A stretch of DNA of 64,000 nt from Methylotenera_A sp044228245 (GTDB lineage: Bacteria; Pseudomonadota; Gammaproteobacteria; Burkholderiales; Methylophilaceae): contig JBGAVG010000001.1 of the NCBI GenBank assembly GCA_044228245.1, positions 1-64,000 of the forward strand. Direction: 5' to 3'. A model generated the notes under the pieces. That model was not told the origin of the DNA, did no database searches, and saw nothing but the letters and a program-made list of their open reading frames with translations. The position numbers were made by a program, and so were the translations under genes. Below are positions 6,556 to 14,045 of this stretch, piece by piece; the stretch's first letter is position 1, and every line of letters starts with the position of its first letter.

Positions 6556-8991
6556 TTAATAAAAATTCTGTTGGGCTATTCGCCCTTTATTGGCTTTGGT
6601 CATGGCTTTACGCTGAGCTAATCGATCCAATAAAATGGGCATCCAGTCTTGTACGTCATCACCCACTTCTGCACGAATTTCATCGAGCATTTCTACGTTA
6701 TCTAATGAAGTACTGAGTACGTCTAACATTTCATTGAGGCTGCCAAGGTCTAAGGTGACGACTGTTGAGGTATGACCTTGCTTGACTAGAAACTGACGGC
6801 TCGTTTCACCAAGTGTGCGGATGGTGTGATATTCCATCTCGGTAACTTTGAAGCCTTCCACGTAGTCGTGGTAATCGGCTTTGGGGTTAGGTAAAAATAT
6901 TTGCGTAGCACATTGCTCTACCATGGCTGCAACGTGTGGTGTTTTAAGGATTTGTGCAGGGCTTTGTGTATCAAAGATACCGAAACCATTTTGTTTACGA
7001 ATGGTAAATTGTTTGTTGACGGCAAAATCTGTGAATTCTGTCAGCTCTAAACGCTTCCAAAATTCAGCCATGACATAGATAAAACGGCGACCATCAATCA
7101 GGCTTTCTGTTAGGTGTAGTAAGTACATAGTGACGGGCGCAAGGATGTCTTTATCCTCTAAAAAAGCCGTGTCATCAAAACCAAATAGGCGGCCTTGACT
7201 CAAGTCTATTTTGTCTTCCATGTTATCCAGCACCCAGCCATAGCTGGCGCCTCTGCACCATTTTTGTAGGTAGTCATGCACGCTATTTTGTTTGGTGTTG
7301 GGAAGTTGCTGGTTGATCGCATATAGGCCTCGTTTGCTACGCTCAAAGGTCATCATCACACGGACTGCACGCTCTACTTCATGACTATCAGTGGCATTGA
7401 GTGGATAAGGCACGAGACTTTGCACAAGTTTTACTAGAAAGCTAATATTGTGTTCAGTCGCCTCTAGCTGAAATGGATTAAAGCCCGTAGGTATCCCTTT
7501 TTTAAGGACGCGATAATTGCCGCCTAGTGCGCGGATGACAATTTCAGCGCCACGATCTTTATCAAAAAAGATAATCGTGGGTTGGTATTTCAAAGTCATC
7601 AGTAGTAAGAACAACTCCAACACGGTTTTACCTGAGCCTGTCATACCGATAATCGTGGTATTGCCAGGTGCTTTTTTATCGGTGGAATCGTCGCTTTCGT
7701 CAGTGCCATGAAAATTAAAATAATACGGCGCACCATTCGGTGTTTTAAGAATGGTGACGGCTTCACCCCATGGATTGTTATTGCGCTTACCCGTGCCAAA
7801 GCCGTGCATAGCCGCTAAACCTGCAAAGTTGCGTGAGGTGAGATGTGCTTCACGTGGCCTTAAATGCCAGTGCGCAGGTTGATGGGCAAACCATGCAGCA
7901 TCAGCCACTAAATCCAGCAGTGCGGTTTGGTAGCCATCATGACTGAGTGCCGAGCGTGCTTCTGCCATATTGCGCGTGGCTTCATCCATGTTATCGCCCA
8001 GTACGGCCAGTGAATAATGATACTCTCCAAGTACAAACTGCCCATCAACCAGCTGATCAATGGCTAGGTCTAAAGCCTTAATCTGTGAAGCTGCACCATC
8101 TTCGGTTGAAACAAGTTGGTTGCGCTGTTTTTCTAATTTGTCTTTGGCACTGGGTTTGTCTAATATCGAAAAACTTTGCGTCTCGATGTATTCATACGGT
8201 GTGTACAACAAGCTATTCATGCAGCCTGCGTCCGTATTGGCTGGGTAATCTTTCAAATCCAGCATTGCGGCGAAGCGTCTTTTATTCGGTGCACGAATTT
8301 CTATTTTCTCTTCGACGAAAAATAGGCGTGAGGTTTGTAACACGTCACGAATTCGGTAATCTTTGACAGGTACTTTTTCCCAAACAGCGTTAAGTAGGTA
8401 GCCGTAAAATGCGAGCTGGTTGGAATAGGTAATGTTGTTTTCTTGATGAGTGGCGAGCCGCTCTACATCATACTTTTTGAGTGTGGCTTGTATGCGTGTG
8501 GCTAGTTCTTCAATTTTGCGCACTGCGTGCTTATCTGCTTCTTCGATGGCACGCAGTGATTTTTCTTGAAGGTCTATGACGCGACCAAACAGGTTTTTCT
8601 TAACCGCACCATAAGGTCTATACACCAGCGTGAGATAGGTTTCGTTACCCATCATGTTGTAGCCCTCAAAACTGGCGTAATAGCGTTTTGCCAAGGTGTT
8701 CGCAAATGGATTTTGGTATTCGGTGGTGAATTGGTCTGAGTATTGACGGCGCACACGGTGTGACCAAATAGCGACTTCGCCTAGGCCTATCAGCAATTGA
8801 TTAAACGCCTCATGCAATATGTCTAAATCAATTGCATCACGTGTTTCAAAAGCAATGCCATCTACCCGCCATGTGGTTAAATAGGCACCGTCTAAAGTTT
8901 TGACCACTGCATCGCTAATTGCACTGCTATAACGCAAATACTCGCTCGCACTGATTTCGTTGTTGGCAATTTTCTGATGTTTTGCAGTCAT
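6556..8991 (-). CDS. virB4: VirB4-type T4SS ATPase
   Basis: VirB4 is the conserved ATPase that energises pilus biogenesis and DNA transfer. The 811-residue product has an N-terminal CagE/VirB4 domain (about 1-420) and a C-terminal RecA-like domain with the Walker A motif GMTGSGKT near residue 445. The expected Walker B aspartate is replaced: the segment reads RRFIYVMAEFWKRL, where many relatives have Asp-Glu before the aromatic residue. Downstream motifs (FGIFDTQSPAQIL, QIFLPNPKA) are intact, so the gene looks functional. It is separated from virB3 by the rep gene and the iteron region. Confidence 0.95.
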   Translation of the reverse strand: MTAKHQKIANNEISASEYLRYSSAISDAVVKTLDGAYLTTWRVDGIAFETRDAIDLDILHEAFNQLLIGLGEVAIWSHRVRRQYSDQFTTEYQNPFANTLAKRYYASFEGYNMMGNETYLTLVYRPYGAVKKNLFGRVIDLQEKSLRAIEEADKHAVRKIEELATRIQATLKKYDVERLATHQENNITYSNQLAFYGYLLNAVWEKVPVKDYRIRDVLQTSRLFFVEEKIEIRAPNKRRFAAMLDLKDYPANTDAGCMNSLLYTPYEYIETQSFSILDKPSAKDKLEKQRNQLVSTEDGAASQIKALDLAIDQLVDGQFVLGEYHYSLAVLGDNMDEATRNMAEARSALSHDGYQTALLDLVADAAWFAHQPAHWHLRPREAHLTSRNFAGLAAMHGFGTGKRNNNPWGEAVTILKTPNGAPYYFNFHGTDESDDSTDKKAPGNTTIIGMTGSGKTVLELFLLLMTLKYQPTIIFFDKDRGAEIVIRALGGNYRVLKKGIPTGFNPFQLEATEHNISFLVKLVQSLVPYPLNATDSHEVERAVRVMMTFERSKRGLYAINQQLPNTKQNSVHDYLQKWCRGASYGWVLDNMEDKIDLSQGRLFGFDDTAFLEDKDILAPVTMYLLHLTESLIDGRRFIYVMAEFWKRLELTEFTDFAVNKQFTIRKQNGFGIFDTQSPAQILKTPHVAAMVEQCATQIFLPNPKADYHDYVEGFKVTEMEYHTIRTLGETSRQFLVKQGHTSTVVTLDLGSLNEMLDVLSTSLDNVEMLDEIRAEVGDDVQDWMPILLDRLAQRKAMTKANKGRIAQQNFY

Positions 8992-9017
8992 GGTTTCGTT
9001 ATCGTTTTCTGTAAGTT

Positions 9018-9237
9018 CTTTTTAAAAGCTTTTAATATATAAAGTCTTTTTAGTAGCGCATGGGTGAACCCTATTAGGGGTTGATACAGTTCGCCCGTGA
9101 ACCCTATTTGAGTTATACACAGCTCACACATGCACCCTATCCATTTTGTCTTGTGGATAAAGTGGCAGTTACCCACAGGGTAAAACAGCTCACGCACGAG
9201 CCCTATTGGTTTTATACCGCTCACGGGTGAACCCTAT
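9018..9237. other. Iteron-type replication origin (putative oriV)
   Basis: Five 18-base repeats of the type CTCACGGGTGAACCCTAT lie at 9057-9074, 9090-9107, 9123-9140, 9189-9206 and 9220-9237. Successive ends are 33, 33, 66 and 31 bases apart, close to whole helical turns. DnaA-box-like sites occur at 9113-9121 (TTATACACA), 9152-9160 (minus strand, TTATCCACA, a perfect match) and 9169-9177 (TTACCCACA). An AT-rich stretch at about 9018-9054 adjoins the array. Together with the neighbouring initiator-like gene this is the layout of an iteron-controlled plasmid origin. The last repeat overlaps the 3' end of that gene. Confidence 0.82.
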
Positions 9238-9859
9238 CTGAGTCAATATTCGTATTGTTAGCAGCGCTTTCTTTGATGATGACGCCTGACTTTTCTGCAA
9301 ATTTTCTAATGAAATGTTGCATGCTTTGATCGAATTTCGATAAATCCACCATGCCTTTTGACTGATTATTGATGACAACACCATTGCCATTGACCTGATT
9401 GATATTGATTTGCAAGTTCTCAATGTGAATCACTTTGGCATCTATTTGCTGTGCCGAATGCACATAATTTTTGATGTCATCGACAATATCCGAGACTTTG
9501 TTCGGAATATAATCCCAAGATGCTTCTGCCACGTTGTTGTCAAATAGGTCTCTTAGCACAATCTTTTCTCGTAACACATAGTGATTTTTTCTGCCTATTT
9601 TTTCAGTTAACAAGTACGATAATTGCCGTAATTCTATGAGGTTTCTTTTTACTTGCGAGATGGATAAACCCGATTTCACGGACAGGGTATGCTCAGACGG
9701 GAACGAAGCACCCGTGTTAAAGTTGGCGTGTGATTTAATGACCAAATACACTTTAAGGGCAGAACCACTGATATTTGCAAGGTCGCCACTATCTATCATG
9801 GATTTAAATACATGAAACCATTGCGTGTTGACTGCTAATGTTTTATCCACGGCAGTCAT
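9221..9859 (-). CDS. Replication initiator-like HTH protein
   Basis: The 212-residue product starts with WFHVFKSMIDSGDLANISGS, followed by ALKVYLVIKSHANF and a winged-HTH segment (FPSEHTLSVKSGLSISQVKR, about residues 53-72). This resembles the HTH_36-type domain found in plasmid replication initiators. The C-terminal half is not recognisable. Its 3' end runs into the iteron array, supporting a role as the iteron-binding Rep protein. It sits unusually between virB3 and virB4, with its start one base from virB3. It could instead be only a regulator; the adjacent iterons and DnaA boxes favour Rep. Confidence 0.72.
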   Translation of the reverse strand: MTAVDKTLAVNTQWFHVFKSMIDSGDLANISGSALKVYLVIKSHANFNTGASFPSEHTLSVKSGLSISQVKRNLIELRQLSYLLTEKIGRKNHYVLREKIVLRDLFDNNVAEASWDYIPNKVSDIVDDIKNYVHSAQQIDAKVIHIENLQININQVNGNGVVINNQSKGMVDLSKFDQSMQHFIRKFAEKSGVIIKESAANNTNIDSDRVHP

Positions 9860-10171
9860 TTATGAACGCTTTTTATAACGCATAGGTGCAACACTTTTTG
9901 CACCCCAAAACTTGCTATTACGATGTCTTGCACTCATTTTTAGCCTAAGCACATACTGCATTAAGCGTTGATCGTCACTCTTTGAGATAAGTCGCATTGT
10001 CACGATAATTGGAATAATCATCGTCAAGACTGTGACGCCTAGAATTGGCATGAGCCACATCCCCCATATCCCGATGACAAATAGCGGGATGCACGTGAAA
10101 GCAAGCGGCTCAAGTGGCACGCCAAATATCATACTGGGGCGCGTACAACCTTTGAAGATGAGGTCGCTCAT
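9860..10171 (-). CDS. virB3: VirB3-type inner-membrane protein
   Basis: VirB3 is a small inner-membrane T4SS protein that works with VirB4. The 103-residue product begins with the family pattern IFKGCTRPSMIFGVPLEP, has two hydrophobic segments (about 22-65) and ends in a basic cytoplasmic tail with QYVLRLKMSARHRN. The gene is 3 bases from virB2 and abuts the rep-like gene. The partner gene virB4 is displaced by about 870 bases. Confidence 0.94.
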   Translation of the reverse strand: MSDLIFKGCTRPSMIFGVPLEPLAFTCIPLFVIGIWGMWLMPILGVTVLTMIIPIIVTMRLISKSDDQRLMQYVLRLKMSARHRNSKFWGAKSVAPMRYKKRS

Positions 10172-10174
10172 GTT

Positions 10175-10480
10175 TTAGAAAAACAAAAGCGCAATCGCTG
10201 CTGCACTACCAATCATAATGGCGCCTAACAGCAAGTTGCCATAATCTTGAATTCTTGCGCCGCCTGAGGTGCACTTATAACCCGTCCACATAATCATGAG
10301 CGTCATGTATGCGAGTCCTAAGGCTGATGCCCATGTGATTACCTGATCAATGATAGTTGCGCCTGGCGTTACACCCCCTGGGGCAGCATGAGCGTGTGTT
10401 GTCAATAAAAGGCTAGTTGCGGCAATAGTGATGTGTTTGCCTATCTGAAGTGGTATGTGATTATTTTTGCCGTGGTGCAT
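10175..10480 (-). CDS. virB2: VirB2-type major pilin
   Basis: VirB2/TrbC pilins are processed from a precursor with a long signal peptide and two membrane helices. The 101-residue product has a signal with probable cleavage after HAHA (about residue 33), a first helix around 45-67 (VITWASALGLAYMTLMIMW), a short polar loop (TGYKCTSGGARIQDYG) and a second helix to the C-terminus. The gene follows virB1 after about 100 bases of non-coding DNA holding a short imperfect hairpin near 10520-10540, and precedes virB3 by 3 bases. Confidence 0.93.
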   Translation of the reverse strand: MHHGKNNHIPLQIGKHITIAATSLLLTTHAHAAPGGVTPGATIIDQVITWASALGLAYMTLMIMWTGYKCTSGGARIQDYGNLLLGAIMIGSAAAIALLFF

Positions 10481-10580
10481 GCTATATCCTTTTAGTCTGT
10501 TTTTAATGGATGTTTAAATACAAGGTAATGCCATTGCCTTTTTGTTGCTTGCGGGGAAGTTTTGCGGAAATCTAGGCACA

Positions 10581-11117
10581 TTAAAATACCACCGCATTTT
10601 CTGAATTTGTTGACTTGTCGGCGGTAATGGCGCTTATTTGGATTGCCTTGTTGTTTGCAGGGCTGCTATTAACGCTCAGTCTTGCGAGTACCTTGTTAGC
10701 GTATTGCGTGCCAACTGCTGAATTAAGTTGGCCAGAGTAATAACAAGAGAGAGCTCTATGGGTAGCATCTGCTTGATAGCCTCGTGCGCTTGCACGATTG
10801 ATACATTCTCTGAGTATTTGGCCGCCCGCGTTTAAGTTGGTACACGCATCAAATACATTATCGAAATTAAGGTTAAAACGACTAAAGTTACTACGGTTTA
10901 TTTGTGCCAAACCGACAGAATAGTTGTAGCCTGCGTTTTCCAAGAACTGCGCGGTGGCCTTGGCTTCAGTGATGTTTTGTGGTTGACGTTGCAAATGCGC
11001 ATTCACTACGCCGATTGCGTATGGATTGTGGCTAGACTCTACGCTTATGACGCGCATCATTAACTGCTGATCCACCATGGGCGCACATTGTTGAATAGTG
11101 ATGGTATCTAGTATCAC
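10581..11117 (-). CDS. virB1: VirB1-type lytic transglycosylase
   Basis: VirB1 opens the murein layer for pilus assembly. The 178-residue protein has a lytic transglycosylase domain with the catalytic glutamate in VISVESSHNPYA (Glu27), followed by YSVGLAQINRSNF and the region FDACTNLNAGGQIL, all typical of the SLT fold. There is no obvious cleavable signal peptide in the annotated frame, as in several VirB1 homologues. The C-terminal roughly 25 residues are low complexity. The gene lies 6 bases from parB, tying partition and transfer into one transcript. Confidence 0.92.
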   Translation of the reverse strand: MILDTITIQQCAPMVDQQLMMRVISVESSHNPYAIGVVNAHLQRQPQNITEAKATAQFLENAGYNYSVGLAQINRSNFSRFNLNFDNVFDACTNLNAGGQILRECINRASARGYQADATHRALSCYYSGQLNSAVGTQYANKVLARLSVNSSPANNKAIQISAITADKSTNSENAVVF

Positions 11118-11123
11118 TGCGCC

Positions 11124-12149
11124 TTATTCCTTGCCTAGCGCTTCGGTCAGCAGGTTAAGCTTAATCGCTTCAGCAGGCACTTCTAAGCATTCACCCGTGA
11201 GTTCGAGCTTAATGTGGATAAAACCAGCCGTTGTTGGTTTGTGATGCAGCAGTACCATGCAGGGTTGATGATCTTGGTAGAAGCCTAGTAATAACGGTTT
11301 TTTGATTTTGCTAGGTTCTGTTTTAGTCAGGTCAGTAAGTCTAGCTGTGGGCAGTTCTTCGTTAGCTGGGTTGTGATAGGGCAAATCTTGAGTAGCGACA
11401 GAAGCGTGAGTAGCATCTGCATTTTTGGCATTTCGTGAAACATTGTTTGTATCAGTAGTTGCCTCTATTTTGCGTGCCTTAAGTATCAATGCATTGGTTA
11501 TTTCTTCATTGCTATTGATAAGCGATTCCGCTAGTACTGGCGCATCTTTGTACAAATTAATTAGCCTGTAAATAAGCTGTGCGCCCTTGATTTTCCCTTG
11601 GCTATAAGCCAAGGCAATCATTTCAGGCATGTCTAACAATGCTAAGTGATAAGTCACATAATTAGCATTCTCAGATAGCTTTTCGGCGATGCTGCTTTTA
11701 CTGTCGCCTGCTGCAATGCGTTTTTGTATAAATTGCGCAATATCCATGGCCGCCATATTGGCACGCTTGGTGTTTTCAAGTACTTGGCTGTAATCATCAA
11801 ACGCGCTTGCATTTGTTTCTATAATGGCCGCCATCTTACTCAACCCTGCCTCTAGTGAAGCACGGTAGCGTCTTGCACCGTGAATAATGGTGTAATTACC
11901 ATTTACTGCTGGGCGAACGTGTATGGGTGTTTGTACACCTCTACGTTTTATATCACTGACAAAATCTTGCCAGTTTTCATCATTGAAATCTTTGCGTGGT
12001 TGATGTTCATCTTCGATGATTTGATTCAGTGGTATCGCCAGTACCACACCAACTTGGTTATCCAGTATTGCAGGGGCGGAAGTAGTTTCACGCTTAACAG
12101 CATCTAGCATTTCCAGGTTAAATACCGACTTTTTGACGTTGGCTATCAT
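11124..12149 (-). CDS. ParB/KorB-family partition and regulatory protein
   Basis: The 341-residue product has the ParB N-terminal domain, with IPLNQIIEDEHQPRKDF and the CTP-binding box in the form GARRYRAS (residues 91-98). A helix-turn-helix region (about 130-190) follows, then a low-complexity linker and a C-terminal domain (PLLLGFYQDHQPCMVLLHHK, about 282-301) that resembles the SH3-like C-terminus of KorB. KorB-type proteins both segregate plasmids and repress plasmid operons, so this protein may regulate the transfer genes as well. It overlaps parA by one base. Confidence 0.9.
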   Translation of the reverse strand: MIANVKKSVFNLEMLDAVKRETTSAPAILDNQVGVVLAIPLNQIIEDEHQPRKDFNDENWQDFVSDIKRRGVQTPIHVRPAVNGNYTIIHGARRYRASLEAGLSKMAAIIETNASAFDDYSQVLENTKRANMAAMDIAQFIQKRIAAGDSKSSIAEKLSENANYVTYHLALLDMPEMIALAYSQGKIKGAQLIYRLINLYKDAPVLAESLINSNEEITNALILKARKIEATTDTNNVSRNAKNADATHASVATQDLPYHNPANEELPTARLTDLTKTEPSKIKKPLLLGFYQDHQPCMVLLHHKPTTAGFIHIKLELTGECLEVPAEAIKLNLLTEALGKE

Positions 12150-13024
12150 TAACCTATTGTCTCTACATGGGTAGACTCAACATCCACTTCAAGCTGTAAT
12201 CGCGCTAACACAATATCAAATATCTTACGCATACTTGCCCAAGTGCTTCTGGCCATGGTGTTGGTTTTAGCGAGCTGCGCGATGGTGATACCTTCTTTTT
12301 GACATTCGCGTACTGCCTGACGTAGCGGCATTAACAAAATCCTGCCCTCGTTATCGGTTAAAAAGTGCTCGCCAATTCGTTCGCCTAATTCGGTTAATGC
12401 TTCTCGATGTTTATCAGTAGCCTCTACCATGTTAGGTAAAAAACCTAAGAAATTGAGCTTAGCGTTAAATACCGTTTTAATGTTAAGCACACCGCGCTGA
12501 CCATATAGCGTCGCACTCATGCCTTCAATGCTTTCTTGAGATAACTGGATTGGGCTTAATACCGCATCTGCTAGGGTAAGGGCAATGGTGACGCGTATAT
12601 CCAACGAGGGTGGCCCATCTATAATACAGAGGTCATAATGTGCATCTACACTGGTTAAGAAGTTGGCAAAGTGTTGGTGCGCGATAGATGACTTTTCTGT
12701 GAGCTCGCCTTCATGCTCAATCTTTACGCGGGCTTGCTCGACCAAGATATTATTAAACTGTCCATCGGCTTCAAGGATGCTGAACCCGCTAACGCCAACA
12801 TTAGTATCAATGATGTCGGTGGTTTCAAATATGACCTCAGTCACGGTTTTGGCAAGCGGTACTGCCTCACCATTGCGTTTAAAGAACTTAGTGGTATTCC
12901 CTTGATCATCAAAATCAATGACGAGAACACGGTAGCCTAAGTTTCTGGCATATAGCGCGAGCTGACAAACATTGGTCGATTTACCTACACCACCTTTTTG
13001 CACGCCAATATAGAGTGTTTTCAT
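12149..13024 (-). CDS. parA: ParA-family partition ATPase
   Basis: The 291-residue protein is a Walker-type ParA/Soj ATPase: the deviant Walker A motif KGGVGKST is at residues 10-17, Walker A' is within VLVIDFDDQGNTT and Walker B in LCIIDGPPSLDIRV. The N-terminus has no extra DNA-binding domain. ParA ATPases move ParB-bound DNA along the nucleoid, and in integrative elements they may stabilise the excised circle. It is the first gene of the leftward array, and its promoter region is shared with the divergent XRE repressor gene. Confidence 0.94.
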   Translation of the reverse strand: MKTLYIGVQKGGVGKSTNVCQLALYARNLGYRVLVIDFDDQGNTTKFFKRNGEAVPLAKTVTEVIFETTDIIDTNVGVSGFSILEADGQFNNILVEQARVKIEHEGELTEKSSIAHQHFANFLTSVDAHYDLCIIDGPPSLDIRVTIALTLADAVLSPIQLSQESIEGMSATLYGQRGVLNIKTVFNAKLNFLGFLPNMVEATDKHREALTELGERIGEHFLTDNEGRILLMPLRQAVRECQKEGITIAQLAKTNTMARSTWASMRKIFDIVLARLQLEVDVESTHVETIG

Positions 13025-13060
13025 GATGAATTGGATATTTATTGTTAATTAATGGTGTAT

Positions 13061-13089
13061 AGTTTAGATATATCTAATATTGGTGTCAA
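13061..13089 (-). promoter_or_regulatory. parA promoter overlapped by a perfect palindrome
   Basis: On the minus strand TTGACA (13084-13089) is followed after 17 bases by TAAACT (13061-13066), a plausible sigma70 promoter for parA and the transfer array. The perfect palindrome TTAGATATATCTAA (13064-13077) covers the -10 end and half of the spacer, so a bound repressor would block RNA polymerase. The same palindrome recurs in front of the DUF4224-integrase genes, and the adjacent XRE gene is the natural candidate for the binding protein. Confidence 0.72.
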
Positions 13090-13097
13090 GCAAATAA

Positions 13098-13111
13098 ATA
13101 GACATATCTAA
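13098..13111. promoter_or_regulatory. Second, imperfect repressor operator
   Basis: ATAGACATATCTAA differs from the perfect operator TTAGATATATCTAA at two positions. It lies 34 bases (centre to centre) from the operator in the parA promoter and upstream of the XRE gene, a suitable place for autoregulation of that gene. Confidence 0.55.
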
Positions 13112-13136
13112 TAATAATTGTAGTTAAATCTAATCT

Positions 13137-13499
13137 ATGGATACATGGCAAACTAGATTGAAACACGCGATTGAAGTTAGGGCGGTGACGAAACTCGCGC
13201 TTGCAAAACACGTGGGGATAAAAGCACCGTCGGTAAGCGCTTGGCTATCCTCAAAATCGAAAAGCATGAGCGCGGAACACGCCATTGCAGTTTGCGAGTT
13301 CTTAGGCATCACACAAGAATGGCTATTCCTCGGCAAAGGTAGCATGGATGAAATCAAAAATGATACTTACAAAAGAAAGGTGCTAACTCAGTTGGCTGCT
13401 GAGTTACCAGAATTCGCGGTAGACGAAGCGATTAGAAGGATTGCTGATATTAAGGAATTCGTCGAAACCGTTAAGAAAAACACCGTCTCCGGCCAATAA
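13137..13499 (+). CDS. XRE-family helix-turn-helix repressor
   Basis: This 120-residue protein has an N-terminal Cro/C1-type HTH (KLALAKHVGIKAPSVSAWLS, about residues 20-39), followed by EHAIAVCEFLGITQEWLFLG, a pattern common in phage and plasmid repressors. The C-terminal part (about 75-120) is probably for dimerisation; no peptidase domain for SOS-type cleavage is visible. It is divergent from parA and flanked on both sides by copies of the palindrome TTAGATATATCTAA. It is therefore inferred to be the master switch of the element. No Shine-Dalgarno sequence precedes its ATG. Confidence 0.9.
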   Translation: MDTWQTRLKHAIEVRAVTKLALAKHVGIKAPSVSAWLSSKSKSMSAEHAIAVCEFLGITQEWLFLGKGSMDEIKNDTYKRKVLTQLAAELPEFAVDEAIRRIADIKEFVETVKKNTVSGQ

Positions 13500-13838
13500 T
13501 GTCATTCAATTGTGTATTCAACTGGAGCTGGACTTTGGTGAGTCAGACCTTGACTCCTAGTGCTTTAATAAACTAACACGTAGCAACAACTCAGAACGGT
13601 GAGCTGCCACTTTCGGTATCAGTCCTCGCCACACGTTGCCGTCCTACCACGATCACCAGCTAAAAGCACTTACCTATCCCAATCTGCGACATTCAGGCAT
13701 ATTTAATAATAAATTAGATATATCTATTGCATAATTATTAGATATATCTAATAATACAAGCTCACTTTAATCACTTAAATTGTGGCTTGGGAACAGTATG
13801 CAATCACACATGCCCTTCTTCGTCGGTAGCGCTACTGT
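13500..13838. other. Non-coding stretch upstream of the integrase genes
   Basis: No convincing reading frame fills these 339 bases. The first 180 are mixed in composition and contain a short hairpin, GAGTCA-GACCT-TGACTC, at 13539-13555. The rest is AT-rich and contains two repressor operators and a likely promoter (listed separately). Part of it may serve as integrase or excisionase binding sites, or encode a small RNA; neither can be shown from the sequence. Confidence 0.5.
13714..13755 (+). promoter_or_regulatory. DUF4224-integrase promoter with two operators
   Basis: Two copies of the element's palindrome lie here: 13714-13727 (one mismatch) and 13738-13751 (perfect), the second inside a 22-base perfect palindrome at 13734-13755. 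TTGCAT (13727-13732), a 17-base spacer and AATAAT (13750-13755) form a plausible promoter reading toward the DUF4224 gene, with the operator in the spacer. This is the same arrangement as at the parA promoter and suggests joint repression. Confidence 0.65.
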
Positions 13839-14042
13839 ATGAGCTTATTTTTGGCGCACACAGACTTGATTCAATTGACTGGCTACGCCCGTAAGGCAAA
13901 GCAATGCGCTCAACTATCCATCATGAATATCCCTTACCGCGTTAATGTGAGAGGTGAGCCTTTGGTGACCATAGCCTACATTAATGGATTAAAAGCTGAG
14001 CCAATTAAAACTGGTTGGCAATCCAATCTAATGGCAGCTTAA
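13839..14042 (+). CDS. DUF4224 protein, small partner of the integrase
   Basis: The 67-residue product shows the DUF4224 pattern: DLIQLTGYARKAKQCAQL, then NIPYRVNVRGEPLV. Such small proteins are frequently encoded directly before tyrosine integrases of phages and genomic islands. The compact, probably DNA-binding fold and the location suggest an excisionase-like or accessory role, but this is inference. It ends 3 bases before the integrase start, so the two are co-transcribed, probably from the operator-bearing promoter at 13727-13755. Confidence 0.75.
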   Translation: MSLFLAHTDLIQLTGYARKAKQCAQLSIMNIPYRVNVRGEPLVTIAYINGLKAEPIKTGWQSNLMAA

Positions 14043-14045
14043 ACC

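Noticed and set aside
8988..9224. An open frame of 78 codons on the minus strand with repeated IGFT/EL-like motifs
   Set aside because: The repeats come from the iteron array; the frame lacks a recognisable domain and is explained as origin DNA.
9057..9237. A possible CRISPR array, since short repeats recur at near-regular distance
   Set aside because: The repeats are only 18 bases and imperfect, the distances are about 33 bases, spacers are 13-15 bases, and no cas genes are near. Iterons explain them better.
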